From positions 1 through 64,000 of the forward strand of contig CAWDQE010000023.1 of the NCBI GenBank assembly GCA_963804375.1: 64,000 nucleotides of DNA. Direction: 5' to 3'. The translations under genes were made by a program, and so were the position numbers. Below are positions 42,733 to 50,706 of the stretch, piece by piece. Below the pieces are notes generated by a model. The model was not told where the DNA came from and did not search any database. It was given only the letters and a program-made list of their open reading frames with translations. Within the stretch, counting starts at the first letter, position 1. Each line of letters opens with the position of its first letter. This DNA is from JANXQG01 sp963804375. Its GTDB lineage: Bacteria; Planctomycetota; Planctomycetia; Pirellulales; Thermoguttaceae.

Positions 42733-44064
42733 CTAAGCACTCGCTTCCCTCGCGGTTTTGAGCTTGTGGCATCTGAGACACAGCGTCTTGATGTTGTCCA
42801 AGCTGTTTGCCATTTCGAGGTTGGCAAAGCGGTTGACAGGTTCGACATGGTCCGCGTGCGAGGTCTTGGAGGTAACCACGACCGCGCAACCCCGGCAGTG
42901 AAAGCCGTCGCGTACCAGAGCCTTCCACTTGAGGTCGCCGCGTCCAGGCCGCCGACGATCGGGGAGGAGGAAAGCCGCCTCCCATTCGTCATCTTCCGGG
43001 TACGGCTGGTGACAGCCGGGTTGATATGGCTGCGGCGACGAGTAGTAGTACGCCGGCGCCGTATCTTGGAAGCGGGCCAGGGCACAGTCTTCGTGAACGC
43101 CAATGGTGTTCTGAAGACGGTATTTGCGGAGACACTGGGCAGTCGATATGTCTTCCTTCCTGCATATCGCTTTCACCGCGATCCAGAAAGCCCTGTGGTC
43201 TAGCCCGTGAGCAACTTTTGAGAAGTTGTGGGCTGCCTTGAAGTAATTCGACCAGCCACGAATGACTGCCGAGGCACACTCAAGACGAACCGAGATGCTT
43301 TCCTGCATTGGGCGATGGCGAAGGACCTCTCCCAAGCGCTGCTGGATGTTGGCGATAGCCTTGCGGCCTACCCTGACTTTGGGCGACAAGTTCCCGGATG
43401 TGCCAACATCTACTGAGAGTTGGAATCCGAGATAGTCATACCCGTCTCTCACGTGGGTAATCCGGGTCTTTTCAGCCGACAGTTCGAGCCCGCATGTATT
43501 CCGAAGGAACTCGCGGATCTCGTCCCGTAGCTGTTCCGCTCGTTCCCGGCTGGACCGCGTAAGGAACACGCACCAGTCGTCGGCATAGCGGCAGAACCGG
43601 ACATTAGACTCATTTTGGCGCACTCTCCTTATCCGGGCTCCGTCGTGGAACCCCTTGGAATGGAGGAACCAATCCAATTTGTTCAGCACGATGTTGGCCA
43701 AGAGTGGGGAGGCCACGCCACCCTGCGGAACCCCTTTAGTCGTCGGATGAAGGACTCCGTCGATTTCCACGCCCGCCTTCAACAAGAGTTGAATCAGGGC
43801 GAGAAACTTGTTGTCAATCACCTTTTCCCTGATGCACCCCAGGATCGCCGTGTGGGAGATTTCGTCAAAGCAAGCCTTGACATCTCCCTCGATGACCCAA
43901 GTGAAACCCGTCAACGCCAAGTAGCGGCAACGGGCCACGGCGTGGTGCGCACTCCGATTCGGTCGAAACCCGTAGGAGTGTTCATGGAACTCGACCTCGA
44001 AAATGGGTTCCAACGCCATGCGTATTGCCTCTTGAACGATCTTGTCGCGCAGGCAAGGCACGGT
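42733..44064 (-). CDS. ltrA: Intron-encoded RT/maturase/HNH, 3' part
   Basis: 443 codons. Reverse-transcriptase motifs are in order: SYGFRPNRSAHHAV, VIEGDVKACFD, GVPQGGVASPLLAN, and the catalytic RFCRYADDWCVFL (YADD). Then comes the maturase X domain (VRLECASAVIRGWSNYFK) and a C-terminal HNH endonuclease (CRGC, HADHVEPVNRF, LCLRCHKLK). The 5' 119 codons lie at 46726-47082. Joining 46726 to 44064 gives GGA ATC CCG ACC GTG CCT, an uninterrupted 562-residue protein reading LGIPTVPCLRD through the conserved RT block. All catalytic residues look intact, so removal of the inner element would restore a working-looking protein. Confidence 0.9.
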   Translation of the reverse strand, partial: TVPCLRDKIVQEAIRMALEPIFEVEFHEHSYGFRPNRSAHHAVARCRYLALTGFTWVIEGDVKACFDEISHTAILGCIREKVIDNKFLALIQLLLKAGVEIDGVLHPTTKGVPQGGVASPLLANIVLNKLDWFLHSKGFHDGARIRRVRQNESNVRFCRYADDWCVFLTRSSRERAEQLRDEIREFLRNTCGLELSAEKTRITHVRDGYDYLGFQLSVDVGTSGNLSPKVRVGRKAIANIQQRLGEVLRHRPMQESISVRLECASAVIRGWSNYFKAAHNFSKVAHGLDHRAFWIAVKAICRKEDISTAQCLRKYRLQNTIGVHEDCALARFQDTAPAYYYSSPQPYQPGCHQPYPEDDEWEAAFLLPDRRRPGRGDLKWKALVRDGFHCRGCAVVVTSKTSHADHVEPVNRFANLEMANSLDNIKTLCLRCHKLKTAREASA

Positions 44065-44363
44065 CAGCGGTAACTGCACCTGACCGCAGCGCGCTTTCGG
44101 GATCGGCGGAAATCATCCACCCGTTCCATCCTCTCAAGGGTCAGCGGTTCCCGATCCTCAAGCTCCGGCGAGTTCGGGGCATTGAAACGCTGATTCTCCA
44201 AGGAACCTCCCACGGGACATTTGCCGTGCCGCGGGAATGGACCGACCGGGCCGATCCGCTGCCCATCGCCGTTTTGGGCATCAGCGCACCGCCACTTCTG
44301 GACGGTTATTGTCTTCTTGAGTTGGCGGAACTGGTGTCCCTTCTCCAGCGAAACAGAAAGTGA
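44065..44363 (+). CDS. Small DUF5372-like protein, start codon displaced by the att site
   Basis: The frame HPFHPLKGQRFPILKLRRVRG..., VPREWTDRADPLPI, LLELAELVSLLQR resembles the small DUF5372-type proteins I recall being encoded next to large serine recombinases. Within the integrated element it has no start or ribosome-binding site. Joining 46725 to 44065, as in a circle, yields AAGGAG-tgcatt-ATG ACT ACA ACG TCA GCG in the same frame, giving a complete 103-residue protein (MTTTSAVTAPDRS...). In the present location a chance ATG at 44025 in the flanking RT antisense strand could start it without a good ribosome-binding site. Role unknown; perhaps an accessory factor or a switch tied to excision. 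Confidence 0.6.
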
Positions 44364-44505
44364 TCTTGACCCATGAAAGCGATTTGGAGCATAACAGACT
44401 ACCGTTCCGATCGGTCGGTGAATCCAAAGTCGGCTGGCAGTTGGCCTGCCCGAAGGTCGGCCAGCGCGCGGGCCTACACCCGGAGGCGGCGTGTCCGGTA
44501 CATCC

Positions 44506-44620
44506 ATGGCGCCCAATATCGAAGCGATCGACACTCAAGCCCTGGCCACCCTGGTGGCCAACATGATCCAGGCTTATCTGGCCGACACAACTCCTCCCTT
44601 CAGAAGTCAGGAGGTGTGTC
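44506..44620 (+). other. Short second frame before the recombinase
   Basis: The segment MAPNIEAIDTQALATLVANMIQAYLAD is a plausible helical peptide beginning at the ATG at 44506 or 44491. No stop follows before the recombinase start; the frame continues in overlap with it as nonsense. A small gene with a one-base indel ending near the TGA at 44622 is likely, giving about 38 residues coupled to the recombinase. Confidence 0.35.
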
Positions 44621-46702
44621 ATGACGACGCAGGTAACTCTGGCCCAACGGCAGAAGACGGCGTATGTCTACGTGCGTCAGTCGACGATGGGGCAGGTGCG
44701 GAACCATCAGGAGAGTACCGAGCGGCAGTATGCATTGAAGGACAAGGGGATCTCACTGGGATGGCCGGCTACGAGCATGCGAATCCTGGACGGGGACCTG
44801 GGAATCTCGGGGGCCACGAGCAGCGGGCGAGACGACTTCAAGAAGTTGGTGGCCGATGTCTCGCTGGGAGAAGTCGGCGCGGTCTTCGCCTTGGAGGCAT
44901 CGCGCCTGGCGCGGTCCAACGCCGACTGGCATCGCTTGATCGAGATCTGTGCCTTGACCGGCACCTTGATCATCGACGAGGACGGTTGCTACAATCCAGC
45001 GGATTTCAACGATGGCCTCCTGCTTGGGCTGAAGGCCCAGATGTGTCAGGCAGAACTGCATTTCCTCCACGCGCGCCTCCAGGGTGGCAAGCTCAATAAA
45101 GCCAAGAAGGGTGAACTGCGTTTTCCGTTGCCTGTCGGGCTATGCTATGATGACGCCAATGCGATCGTGCTGGATCCGGACGCCGAGGTGCGTGGGGCGG
45201 TCGAGACGTTGTTCGCAACCTTCCGCGAAACGGGCAGTGCCTACGCCGTGGCCCATGTATTCGCAGCACGGGGACTGAAATTTCCGAAAAGGGCCTACGG
45301 CGGCGTTTGGAACGGCCAGCTCATCTGGGGACACTTGACGGATCGCCGCGTTTTGAGCGTGCTGAAGAATCCGGCGTATGCGGGAGTTTATGTCTTCGGT
45401 CGTTATCGTTGCGTCAAGCACATCCTGGCCAACGGTGAGGTCCGTTCCCGAGCAAAAGCTATGCTTCGGCCCTCGTGGCTGGTGGAGATTCAGAATCACC
45501 ATCCAGGCTATATTTCCTTTGGCGAACATCTCCACAATTTGGAGATGCTCGAACACAATCGCACGAATGGGGAGGATACGCTCTTGAGCGGACCGGCACG
45601 CGAGGGCTTGGCTCTTCTGCAAGGGCTGCTGATCTGCGGCATCTGTGGTCGGCGGCTGACCGTGCGGTACAAGGGCAATGGTGGCATCTATCCGGTCTAT
45701 GAATGCAATTGGCGCAAACGCGCGGGCCGGTCGCGTAAATCCTGCATGGCAGTTCAATGCGGCTTGGTAGATCAGGCGTTGTCCAAACGCGTAGTCGAGG
45801 TGGTCAACTCTCATCAGATCCACCTTGCCTTGGACGTCCTCCACGAGTTGGAGCAACGTGACGAGTCCTTGCAAGGACAGTGGAGGATGCGATTACAGCG
45901 CGCGGAATATGAGGCCCAACTTGCCCAGCGGCGTTATGAACAGGTCGATCCGGCCAACCGCCTCGTCGCCGCTTCCCTGGAGCAACGCTGGAACGAGGCC
46001 CTCAGCCGCTTGGAAGAAACCCGCCAGGAACTTGCCGATTTCCAGCGCGGTCACAGCATGACCATCACCACCGAGCAGCGCGCTGAAATCCTTGCCTTGG
46101 CCAAGGATCTTCCGCGCTTATGGAATGCTCCCGCCACGCCCGCCAAGGACAAGAAGCGTATGCTACGGCTGTTGGTGAAGGACATCGCGGTCGAACGGCT
46201 GACCGAGCCCCGACGGGTCCTGCTCCATATTCGCTGGCATGGAGGTGCCTGCGAGGACCTGGTCGTAGACCTACCGCTTCGCATCGCTGATCGGTTGCGG
46301 TATCCTGAAGAGATCGTGGAGCAGATTCGACGGTTGGCGGCCGAGAAGGCCGACGCAGAGATCGCCGACACGCTCAACCAGCAGGGCCGCCGCAGTGCGA
46401 AAGGCAAACCCTTTACGCAGTCGATGATCTCCTGGATTCGCTACAAGCATCGGATTCCAGCCCCGAGGCTGAAGCGACCGGAAGAACTGACGGTTGTCCA
46501 GGTGACTGAGAAATTCGATGTCACCCCAAATGTCGTGTATTATTGGATCGAGCGTGGCGTTGTCCTGGCCCGCCGTCGTAACCGGGGTTCCGCATTATGG
46601 ATCACCCTCGATCCGGAAACGGAACGCCGATTGCAGCAGTGGGTCGAAAAATCCACGCGAATTCAGAAGAGTCGTAGCCAACAATCCCAACGCTCATTGT
46701 AA
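44621..46702 (+). CDS. Large serine recombinase
   Basis: 693 residues; ATG eight bases after AGGAGG. N-terminal resolvase/invertase catalytic domain (residues ~10-150): the nucleophile Ser lies in YVYVRQSTMGQV, with the downstream arginines and GDLGISGATSSGRDDF, FALEASRLARSNADW. This is followed by the recombinase domain (SVLKNPAYAGVYVFGRYR), a zinc ribbon (LLICGICGRRLTVRY, ending in Cys pairs), a coiled coil (~400-470), and a C-terminal helix-turn-helix-like extension (VTEKFDVTPNVVYYWIERG) not always found in this family. Function: site-specific integration and excision of the 2.66-kb element. The stop codon TAA overlaps the ribosome-binding site that serves the small ORF in the circular form. 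Confidence 0.9.
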   Translation: MTTQVTLAQRQKTAYVYVRQSTMGQVRNHQESTERQYALKDKGISLGWPATSMRILDGDLGISGATSSGRDDFKKLVADVSLGEVGAVFALEASRLARSNADWHRLIEICALTGTLIIDEDGCYNPADFNDGLLLGLKAQMCQAELHFLHARLQGGKLNKAKKGELRFPLPVGLCYDDANAIVLDPDAEVRGAVETLFATFRETGSAYAVAHVFAARGLKFPKRAYGGVWNGQLIWGHLTDRRVLSVLKNPAYAGVYVFGRYRCVKHILANGEVRSRAKAMLRPSWLVEIQNHHPGYISFGEHLHNLEMLEHNRTNGEDTLLSGPAREGLALLQGLLICGICGRRLTVRYKGNGGIYPVYECNWRKRAGRSRKSCMAVQCGLVDQALSKRVVEVVNSHQIHLALDVLHELEQRDESLQGQWRMRLQRAEYEAQLAQRRYEQVDPANRLVAASLEQRWNEALSRLEETRQELADFQRGHSMTITTEQRAEILALAKDLPRLWNAPATPAKDKKRMLRLLVKDIAVERLTEPRRVLLHIRWHGGACEDLVVDLPLRIADRLRYPEEIVEQIRRLAAEKADAEIADTLNQQGRRSAKGKPFTQSMISWIRYKHRIPAPRLKRPEELTVVQVTEKFDVTPNVVYYWIERGVVLARRRNRGSALWITLDPETERRLQQWVEKSTRIQKSRSQQSQRSL

Positions 46703-46725
46703 GGAGTGCATTATGACTACAACGT

Positions 46726-47082
46726 CGGGATTCCAAGCTGGCGCATTTTGCCGTTAGCCTTGGGAATTTCCACCCGCCGTAGCGGCAAAGGCCGATACGT
46801 ACCGCGTTTCAATTCCAGGCGCAGTTGTTCGAGCCGGGATTCACATGACTTCTCGAAGTCGCTGACCCGCACTCCATCTACGCCTGCTGCTTTGCCACGG
46901 GAGCGTTTCAGCACGCGGTCACAGGCTGCCGCAATCCACGTGGGATTGTGCATCAGGTCCATCAGGTTGCTGATCCGACTACCATACGGGTTGGTCGGAA
47001 AGAGCGGGGTCCCTGATTCCCTGTTCTGTCTGTGGGCATGCGATTGCTCCCAGAGCCTACACTGGACTTCTTCGATGTTCAT
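46726..47082 (-). CDS. ltrA: Intron-encoded RT/maturase, 5' part
   Basis: 119 codons. Start ATG 47082 follows TTTGGAGGCTTCCAA; the ATG at 47139 has no such site. It carries the N-terminal RT extension and block RT1 (SRGKAAGVDGVRVSDFE, YRPLPLRRVEIPKANGKMRQLG). Cut after LGIP by the recombinase element; the remainder is at 42733-44064. In the present state it would stop two codons into the element (TTG TAG). Confidence 0.88.
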
Positions 47083-47765
47083 TTGGAAGCCTCCAAATTG
47101 ACGAACACTTCGGTTGTCCCTACGCGAATCATCCTGCACCCCTTCGCCATGTGAACGTCATTAACGCCTCCGACTACTACGGGTGCTCCGCCACTCGGCT
47201 GCCTCATCGGTAGGTGCCTCGGCCGATCCGACGACCAGCTTAGCGTTGTGACTACCCTACTCAGCCGAGTTTCCCTGGTTCCCTTGCTGACACTCAAGCG
47301 TCTCCGTGTAGGCTCCAACACTGTGGCAACACCCAACAGCGGGCTGCTGCTCCCCCAAACGTCGCGAGGTAGTTGGTTAGCTCGCAATTCTGTCAACCTT
47401 TCGTTGTGCGGGACCGTCAGCAAAGACACAGTGCCTTCGGTCGTTTGGGACATTCCCTAGCCCGGGATCCGATCCCCAGGCGGCTCTAGTATTAGCGGGA
47501 ATGTGGTTTCGGTTTACCGAAGGTGTTAGTTGGTTCCTTTTCCAGTAGCCATGCGGAAACTCTACCTAGCGGGACTGCCAAGGCCATAGAGCATCGCCAG
47601 TGTCCCACATTGTTGGGGTAGCTGTCTTGCCGATGAATCACATACTTCATCAACGTAACCCCTAGGTACAGGTGGCCGACCAAACGGCCACGGTCAAAAC
47701 GACATTATCAACAAGGCATTCCGAGCGGTTCTTCAGGGGAACAGACCCGGATACATCAGGCGCAC

Positions 47766-48363
47766 TATCGTCTCCAAACATGCAGAACATGAGCTTCATC
47801 AGAAAGTGGGCCGCCCGCAGCGGCTCGATCCCCTTGTCCCGCATCCCATCGGCCAGTTTGGCAAACCGTTCGGCCGCCTCGACCGTAATCGCCTCGCTGG
47901 TGATGCCGGGCTTGAGCGAATCGGGATCGGTGAAGACTCGTCGGAGGATGTCGAGGTTGGCGGGCAGCGCTAGCCCGGCCAGATCGAAGGCATGGATGTG
48001 CTTGGTGGTGCCGGTGAAGTTCGTGTGGACCTCGAAGCGGTCCATGTCGCAAACGACCATCAGCGGCGGGTTCTCTAACGCCTCCCGGTAGCGTTGCAGT
48101 TGCGTGTAGGCTTCCTTGAGATCCTTGTGCTTGCCCTTGTATTCCCAGCCGAAGTGATCTCGCATCCAGACATCGGCCCAGCCCTTCGTATCTTCACTGG
48201 TCTGCACCCCTTTCTCGAAGGTGTACCAGGTGCCGTCGGGGTCGGCTTCGGCCGGTTTGGGTTGGCCCAATAGCTCGCATAGGTCGAGGAAGTGCTGCTG
48301 GCAGGCGCTGCGCTCGGAGAGCGTGACACGCTGCCACTTGGCGATGAATTGCTGAGGGGTCAA
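47766..48363 (-). CDS. Type IIG-like restriction-methyltransferase, first exon
   Basis: 199 codons plus one base from the ATG at 48363. It begins MTPQQFIAKWQRVTLSERSA and contains FGWEYKGKHKDLKEAYTQL, where an E-x-K after an upstream Asp suits a PD-(D/E)XK endonuclease domain, then PLMVVCDMDRFEVHTNF and the helical FLMKLMFCMFGDD. It is typical of single-chain enzymes that cut and methylate DNA. The group II intron begins right after FGDD. The full protein would continue TGLLPPGLFGRLLE at 42648. Intron splicing would be required for expression. Confidence 0.75.
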
Positions 48364-48600
48364 AGTGGTCGCTCCGCGTCAGCGGCTGGAAAGACAATTG
48401 CTGTGCGCCGCATCATACCGCGCCCGGCGGTCACGTGCAATTCTGCAACAGCTCCAACACGTCAATTCAGGCCCGCTGGCAACGGCCCGCGTCGGCCACC
48501 GAAGGTCAAGTTCGAGGCCGAACCACGGCATTATAAACTGACAATCCCTACCTCGGGCTCTGCGCCCCTCCTTTTTGATCTGATTCGTTGACCGCCACCC

Positions 48601-48690
48601 ACGTGGACGGCCAGCGTCCAGCGCTGCCTTGCACGGTGCAAGGCGGTTTTCGTGTTCCCTTCAACACGGACCGCCTTGCTGGCGGTCCAC
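48601..48690 (+). promoter_or_regulatory. Three stacked hairpins in the leader of the sigma-like gene
   Basis: TGGAC-ggccagc-GTCCA, then GCCTTGCAC-g-GTGCAAGGC (48626-48644), then GGACCGCC-ttgct-GGCGGTCC (48668-48688), which ends just before the ribosome-binding site AAGGAG. This could be a structured 5' leader or operators. The rest of 48364-48600 shows nothing else. Confidence 0.45.
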
Positions 48691-48704
48691 CAAGGAGATC
48701 GCCG

Positions 48705-49340
48705 ATGAGTACACGACGTGAAGACCCGCGTCGCAAAGAAGCCCCTGCGTGGCACGCAAAACTGCTTGCCATGCTCCCCACCATCATCCGCTACGCCAAG
48801 CGGGCCTTCCGCACCTACGACCCGGAAACCAGGCAAGAGGCGGTACAGAATGTCGTCGCCAACACGACCGCCGCTGTGGCTGGCCTGGCCAAGCGCGGCA
48901 AACTCGACCTCGCGTATCCGACTGTGCTTGCGAAATTCGGAATCCGGCGAACGCTCGACAATCGCAAGACTGGATCGTCCCAGAACATCAAGGACGTCCT
49001 GAGCAAATACTGCCAGGAGCACAAGGGCGTGATGGTCGAGCGTTTGGACAAGTTCAACGAGCAGGAGGATTGCTGGAAAGAGGCAGTCGTGCAAGATACC
49101 CGCAGCTTGCCGGTACCGGAAGTGGTCGCCTTCCGCGTGGACTTCAAGGACTGGCTGAAGAGCCTGCACCCACGTGACCGCAAAGTGGCCCAGTACCTCA
49201 GCCTCGGCAACCGCACGGCCGACGCCGCCCGCCGGTTCAAGGTCACGCCGAGCCGTATCGCCCACTTGCGTCGCGAGTTGGCAGAGTCATGGCGGAAATT
49301 TCTGGGCGATGAGCCCGGCCCTGCTGCCGCCGCGGCCTGA
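48705..49340 (+). CDS. Sigma-70-region-4-like DNA-binding protein
   Basis: 211 residues; ATG after AAGGAGATCGCCG. The N-terminal half is helical (IIRYAKRAFRTYDPETRQEAVQNVVANT), recalling sigma region 2 (R..DREDAxQ). The C-terminus has LHPRDRKVAQYLSLGNRTADAARRF, KVTPSRIAHLRRELAESWRKF, a region-4-like helix-turn-helix. It differs from ECF sigma factors in lacking a clear WLxxIARN-type region 2.4, so promoter recognition is uncertain. Two membrane-protein genes follow on the same strand (200 bp, then 15 bp gap). It may regulate them. Confidence 0.55.
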   Translation: MSTRREDPRRKEAPAWHAKLLAMLPTIIRYAKRAFRTYDPETRQEAVQNVVANTTAAVAGLAKRGKLDLAYPTVLAKFGIRRTLDNRKTGSSQNIKDVLSKYCQEHKGVMVERLDKFNEQEDCWKEAVVQDTRSLPVPEVVAFRVDFKDWLKSLHPRDRKVAQYLSLGNRTADAARRFKVTPSRIAHLRRELAESWRKFLGDEPGPAAAAA

Positions 49341-49540
49341 TCTCTCATCTCTGGCTGGCCTTCACGCCAAGCCCCGTAGCCCAGCCCTGGCTGCTTCATT
49401 CCTCCGAGCGCCGGGGCTGGGCTTCTTCAATCGTTCCTTGCGGCAGCCCTGCTCGTCAGGGCTGCCTACCGTGCCATTCCCCGTACCGCTGTGGCTTCGT
49501 TAGCCCCGTTCCAACCGTTCCAACCAAAGGACAAAAAACC

Positions 49541-49906
49541 ATGATCTTCACAATTACTCTGCTTGCCTCGATTCTCGTTGCTTCGGTCCTCGCCTGGCTC
49601 TTTCGCCAGCGTCTGGCCCATTACATTCCTCGGAAGGAGACCCTGACGACCGCCATGCTGTTCGCAGCGGTTGCCCTGCTGCTGGTCGTCGTGCTCCTGC
49701 CAGACATTCTTCTTCTCGTCTACACCCTTAACATTATGCCACACTCTCTTCGAATCGTCCTCGCTCTCGCTGCGGCCACTATGGTCTGCGTCGGCTGCTA
49801 CAAGCAAAACCCACAGCCCACCAAGCCCGCCGTAATCCACTGGCAAGGCCAAGACGGCGGCTACGAAGACACGACCGCCGTGCCGCCCAAGGCCGCTACA
49901 CAATGA
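49541..49906 (+). CDS. Small membrane protein with lipobox-like Cys
   Basis: 121 residues; weak ribosome-binding site AAAGGAC. Three hydrophobic segments: residues 2-20 (FTITLLASILVASVLAWLF), 36-62 (a long helix), and 67-85 (SLRIVLALAAATMVCVGC). The last looks like a lipoprotein signal with Cys at ~86, and an internal ATG (49738) precedes it, so two overlapping small genes or a fusion through a frameshift are possible. The tail is Pro-rich and polar. It is followed 15 bp later by the DUF4230-like gene. Confidence 0.5.
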   Translation: MIFTITLLASILVASVLAWLFRQRLAHYIPRKETLTTAMLFAAVALLLVVVLLPDILLLVYTLNIMPHSLRIVLALAAATMVCVGCYKQNPQPTKPAVIHWQGQDGGYEDTTAVPPKAATQ

Positions 49907-49921
49907 CCCAAAGGAAACTCG

Positions 49922-50599
49922 ATGCGAAACATCGTTCTGGCGGCCATCCTTTTGACCGCCGCCTCCTTGTACTTCCTTCTGTCCCGATTCGTTCCATTGA
50001 CCATGCGCCCTGCTGCTCTTCTGCTTATCGTCTTGGCTGCGGCCAGTTCCGCGGTCCTCCTCATCCCACGGCTCGTCCCGCCCGAGACGCCGCCGCCCGT
50101 CGTGATCCACTCCGAAGGTCCAACCGTCGAAAAGCTGGAAAGGCTGTCCCAACTGGTGACCACTCGCATCCAGATCGCCGACATCCTTGTAGCCGAAGGA
50201 AATGGGTGCCGCGGTAGCTGGCTCATCAAGGGAGACGCCCTGCTCTCGGTCAACCTGGGCCAAGCCTCCATCACCGACAAGCACGACGACACCAAGCAGG
50301 CGACGATCATCCTGCCTGAGCCCCAAGTGCTTCAGCCAAGGGTGAACCACGAACGCACGCGAACGTGGGCCGTAGATCGGCTGGCTTGGATGCCGTGGAA
50401 CGCCGATCAAGACAGCCTGCGAGATGCCGTGTACGCCGAGGCCCAGAAGCTTGTCTCGCACACGGCGTCGTCCGCCGAGAACATCCAGCAGGCAAAGCTG
50501 ACCTCAGAGACAGTCCTGAAAGGGCTGTATTCGGAGGTCGGTTGGAACGTGGCCGTGAGGTGGGCCAGCACGGAAAGCCCAAAGGCAGTTGCCCAATGA
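49922..50599 (+). CDS. DUF4230-like membrane protein
   Basis: 225 residues, with AAAGGAAACTCG before the ATG. Two N-terminal membrane segments (residues ~3-20 and 29-48) are followed by an external domain: PTVEKLERLSQLVTTRIQIADILVAEG and SWLIKGDALLSVNLGQASI. These match the start of DUF4230, where a helix is followed by a beta strand ending in G(D)(A/V)xxGxDL. Function of the family is not known to me. Coupled by distance to the small membrane gene upstream. Confidence 0.65.
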   Translation: MRNIVLAAILLTAASLYFLLSRFVPLTMRPAALLLIVLAAASSAVLLIPRLVPPETPPPVVIHSEGPTVEKLERLSQLVTTRIQIADILVAEGNGCRGSWLIKGDALLSVNLGQASITDKHDDTKQATIILPEPQVLQPRVNHERTRTWAVDRLAWMPWNADQDSLRDAVYAEAQKLVSHTASSAENIQQAKLTSETVLKGLYSEVGWNVAVRWASTESPKAVAQ

Positions 50600-50706
50600 C
50601 CCTGGTTAGCTATCAGCCAAACCGCCGGCAGCCGTCGCGCTGTCCGGCGGGCATTCGGGGGCCTTTATTTTACCGGTCGGCACGTGCCGCTTGGCTCGAC
50701 CCGCTG

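Larger units (their letters stand above)
44065..46725 (+). mobile_element. 2,661-bp serine-recombinase element inside the intron RT gene
   Basis: Both junctions carry the dinucleotide GT (44063-44064 on the left, 46724-46725 on the right), as left by serine recombinases that exchange at a 2-bp core. Removing the element regenerates GGAATCCCGACCGTGCC in the RT frame. Contents: a small ORF lacking its start at the left end, a second short frame, and a 693-residue recombinase. The right end carries AAGGAGTGCATTATG, which supplies the missing start when the ends are joined (see finding). Confidence 0.85.
42649..47765 (-). mobile_element. Group II intron, itself interrupted
   Basis: The 5' end GTGCGCC is at 47765 (reading the minus strand), matching the conserved GUGYG start. 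Domain V is at about 42688-42722 (AGCCGGATGCC-TGGAAACTTG-CACGTCCGGTT). A domain VI-like stem follows (GGCCGGGGTGCAAATCCCCG) and the 3' end is ..CTACACCAC. Total 5,117 bp, or 2,456 bp without the 2,661-bp element inside it, a normal size for an ORF-bearing bacterial intron. It sits inside the restriction-methyltransferase gene. The exact 3' nucleotide could be 42649 or 42652; both keep the exon frame. Confidence 0.85.

Noticed and set aside
44491..45099. 202-codon frame overlapping the recombinase start
   Set aside because: Only the first ~38 residues look like protein; the rest is the recombinase gene read in another frame.
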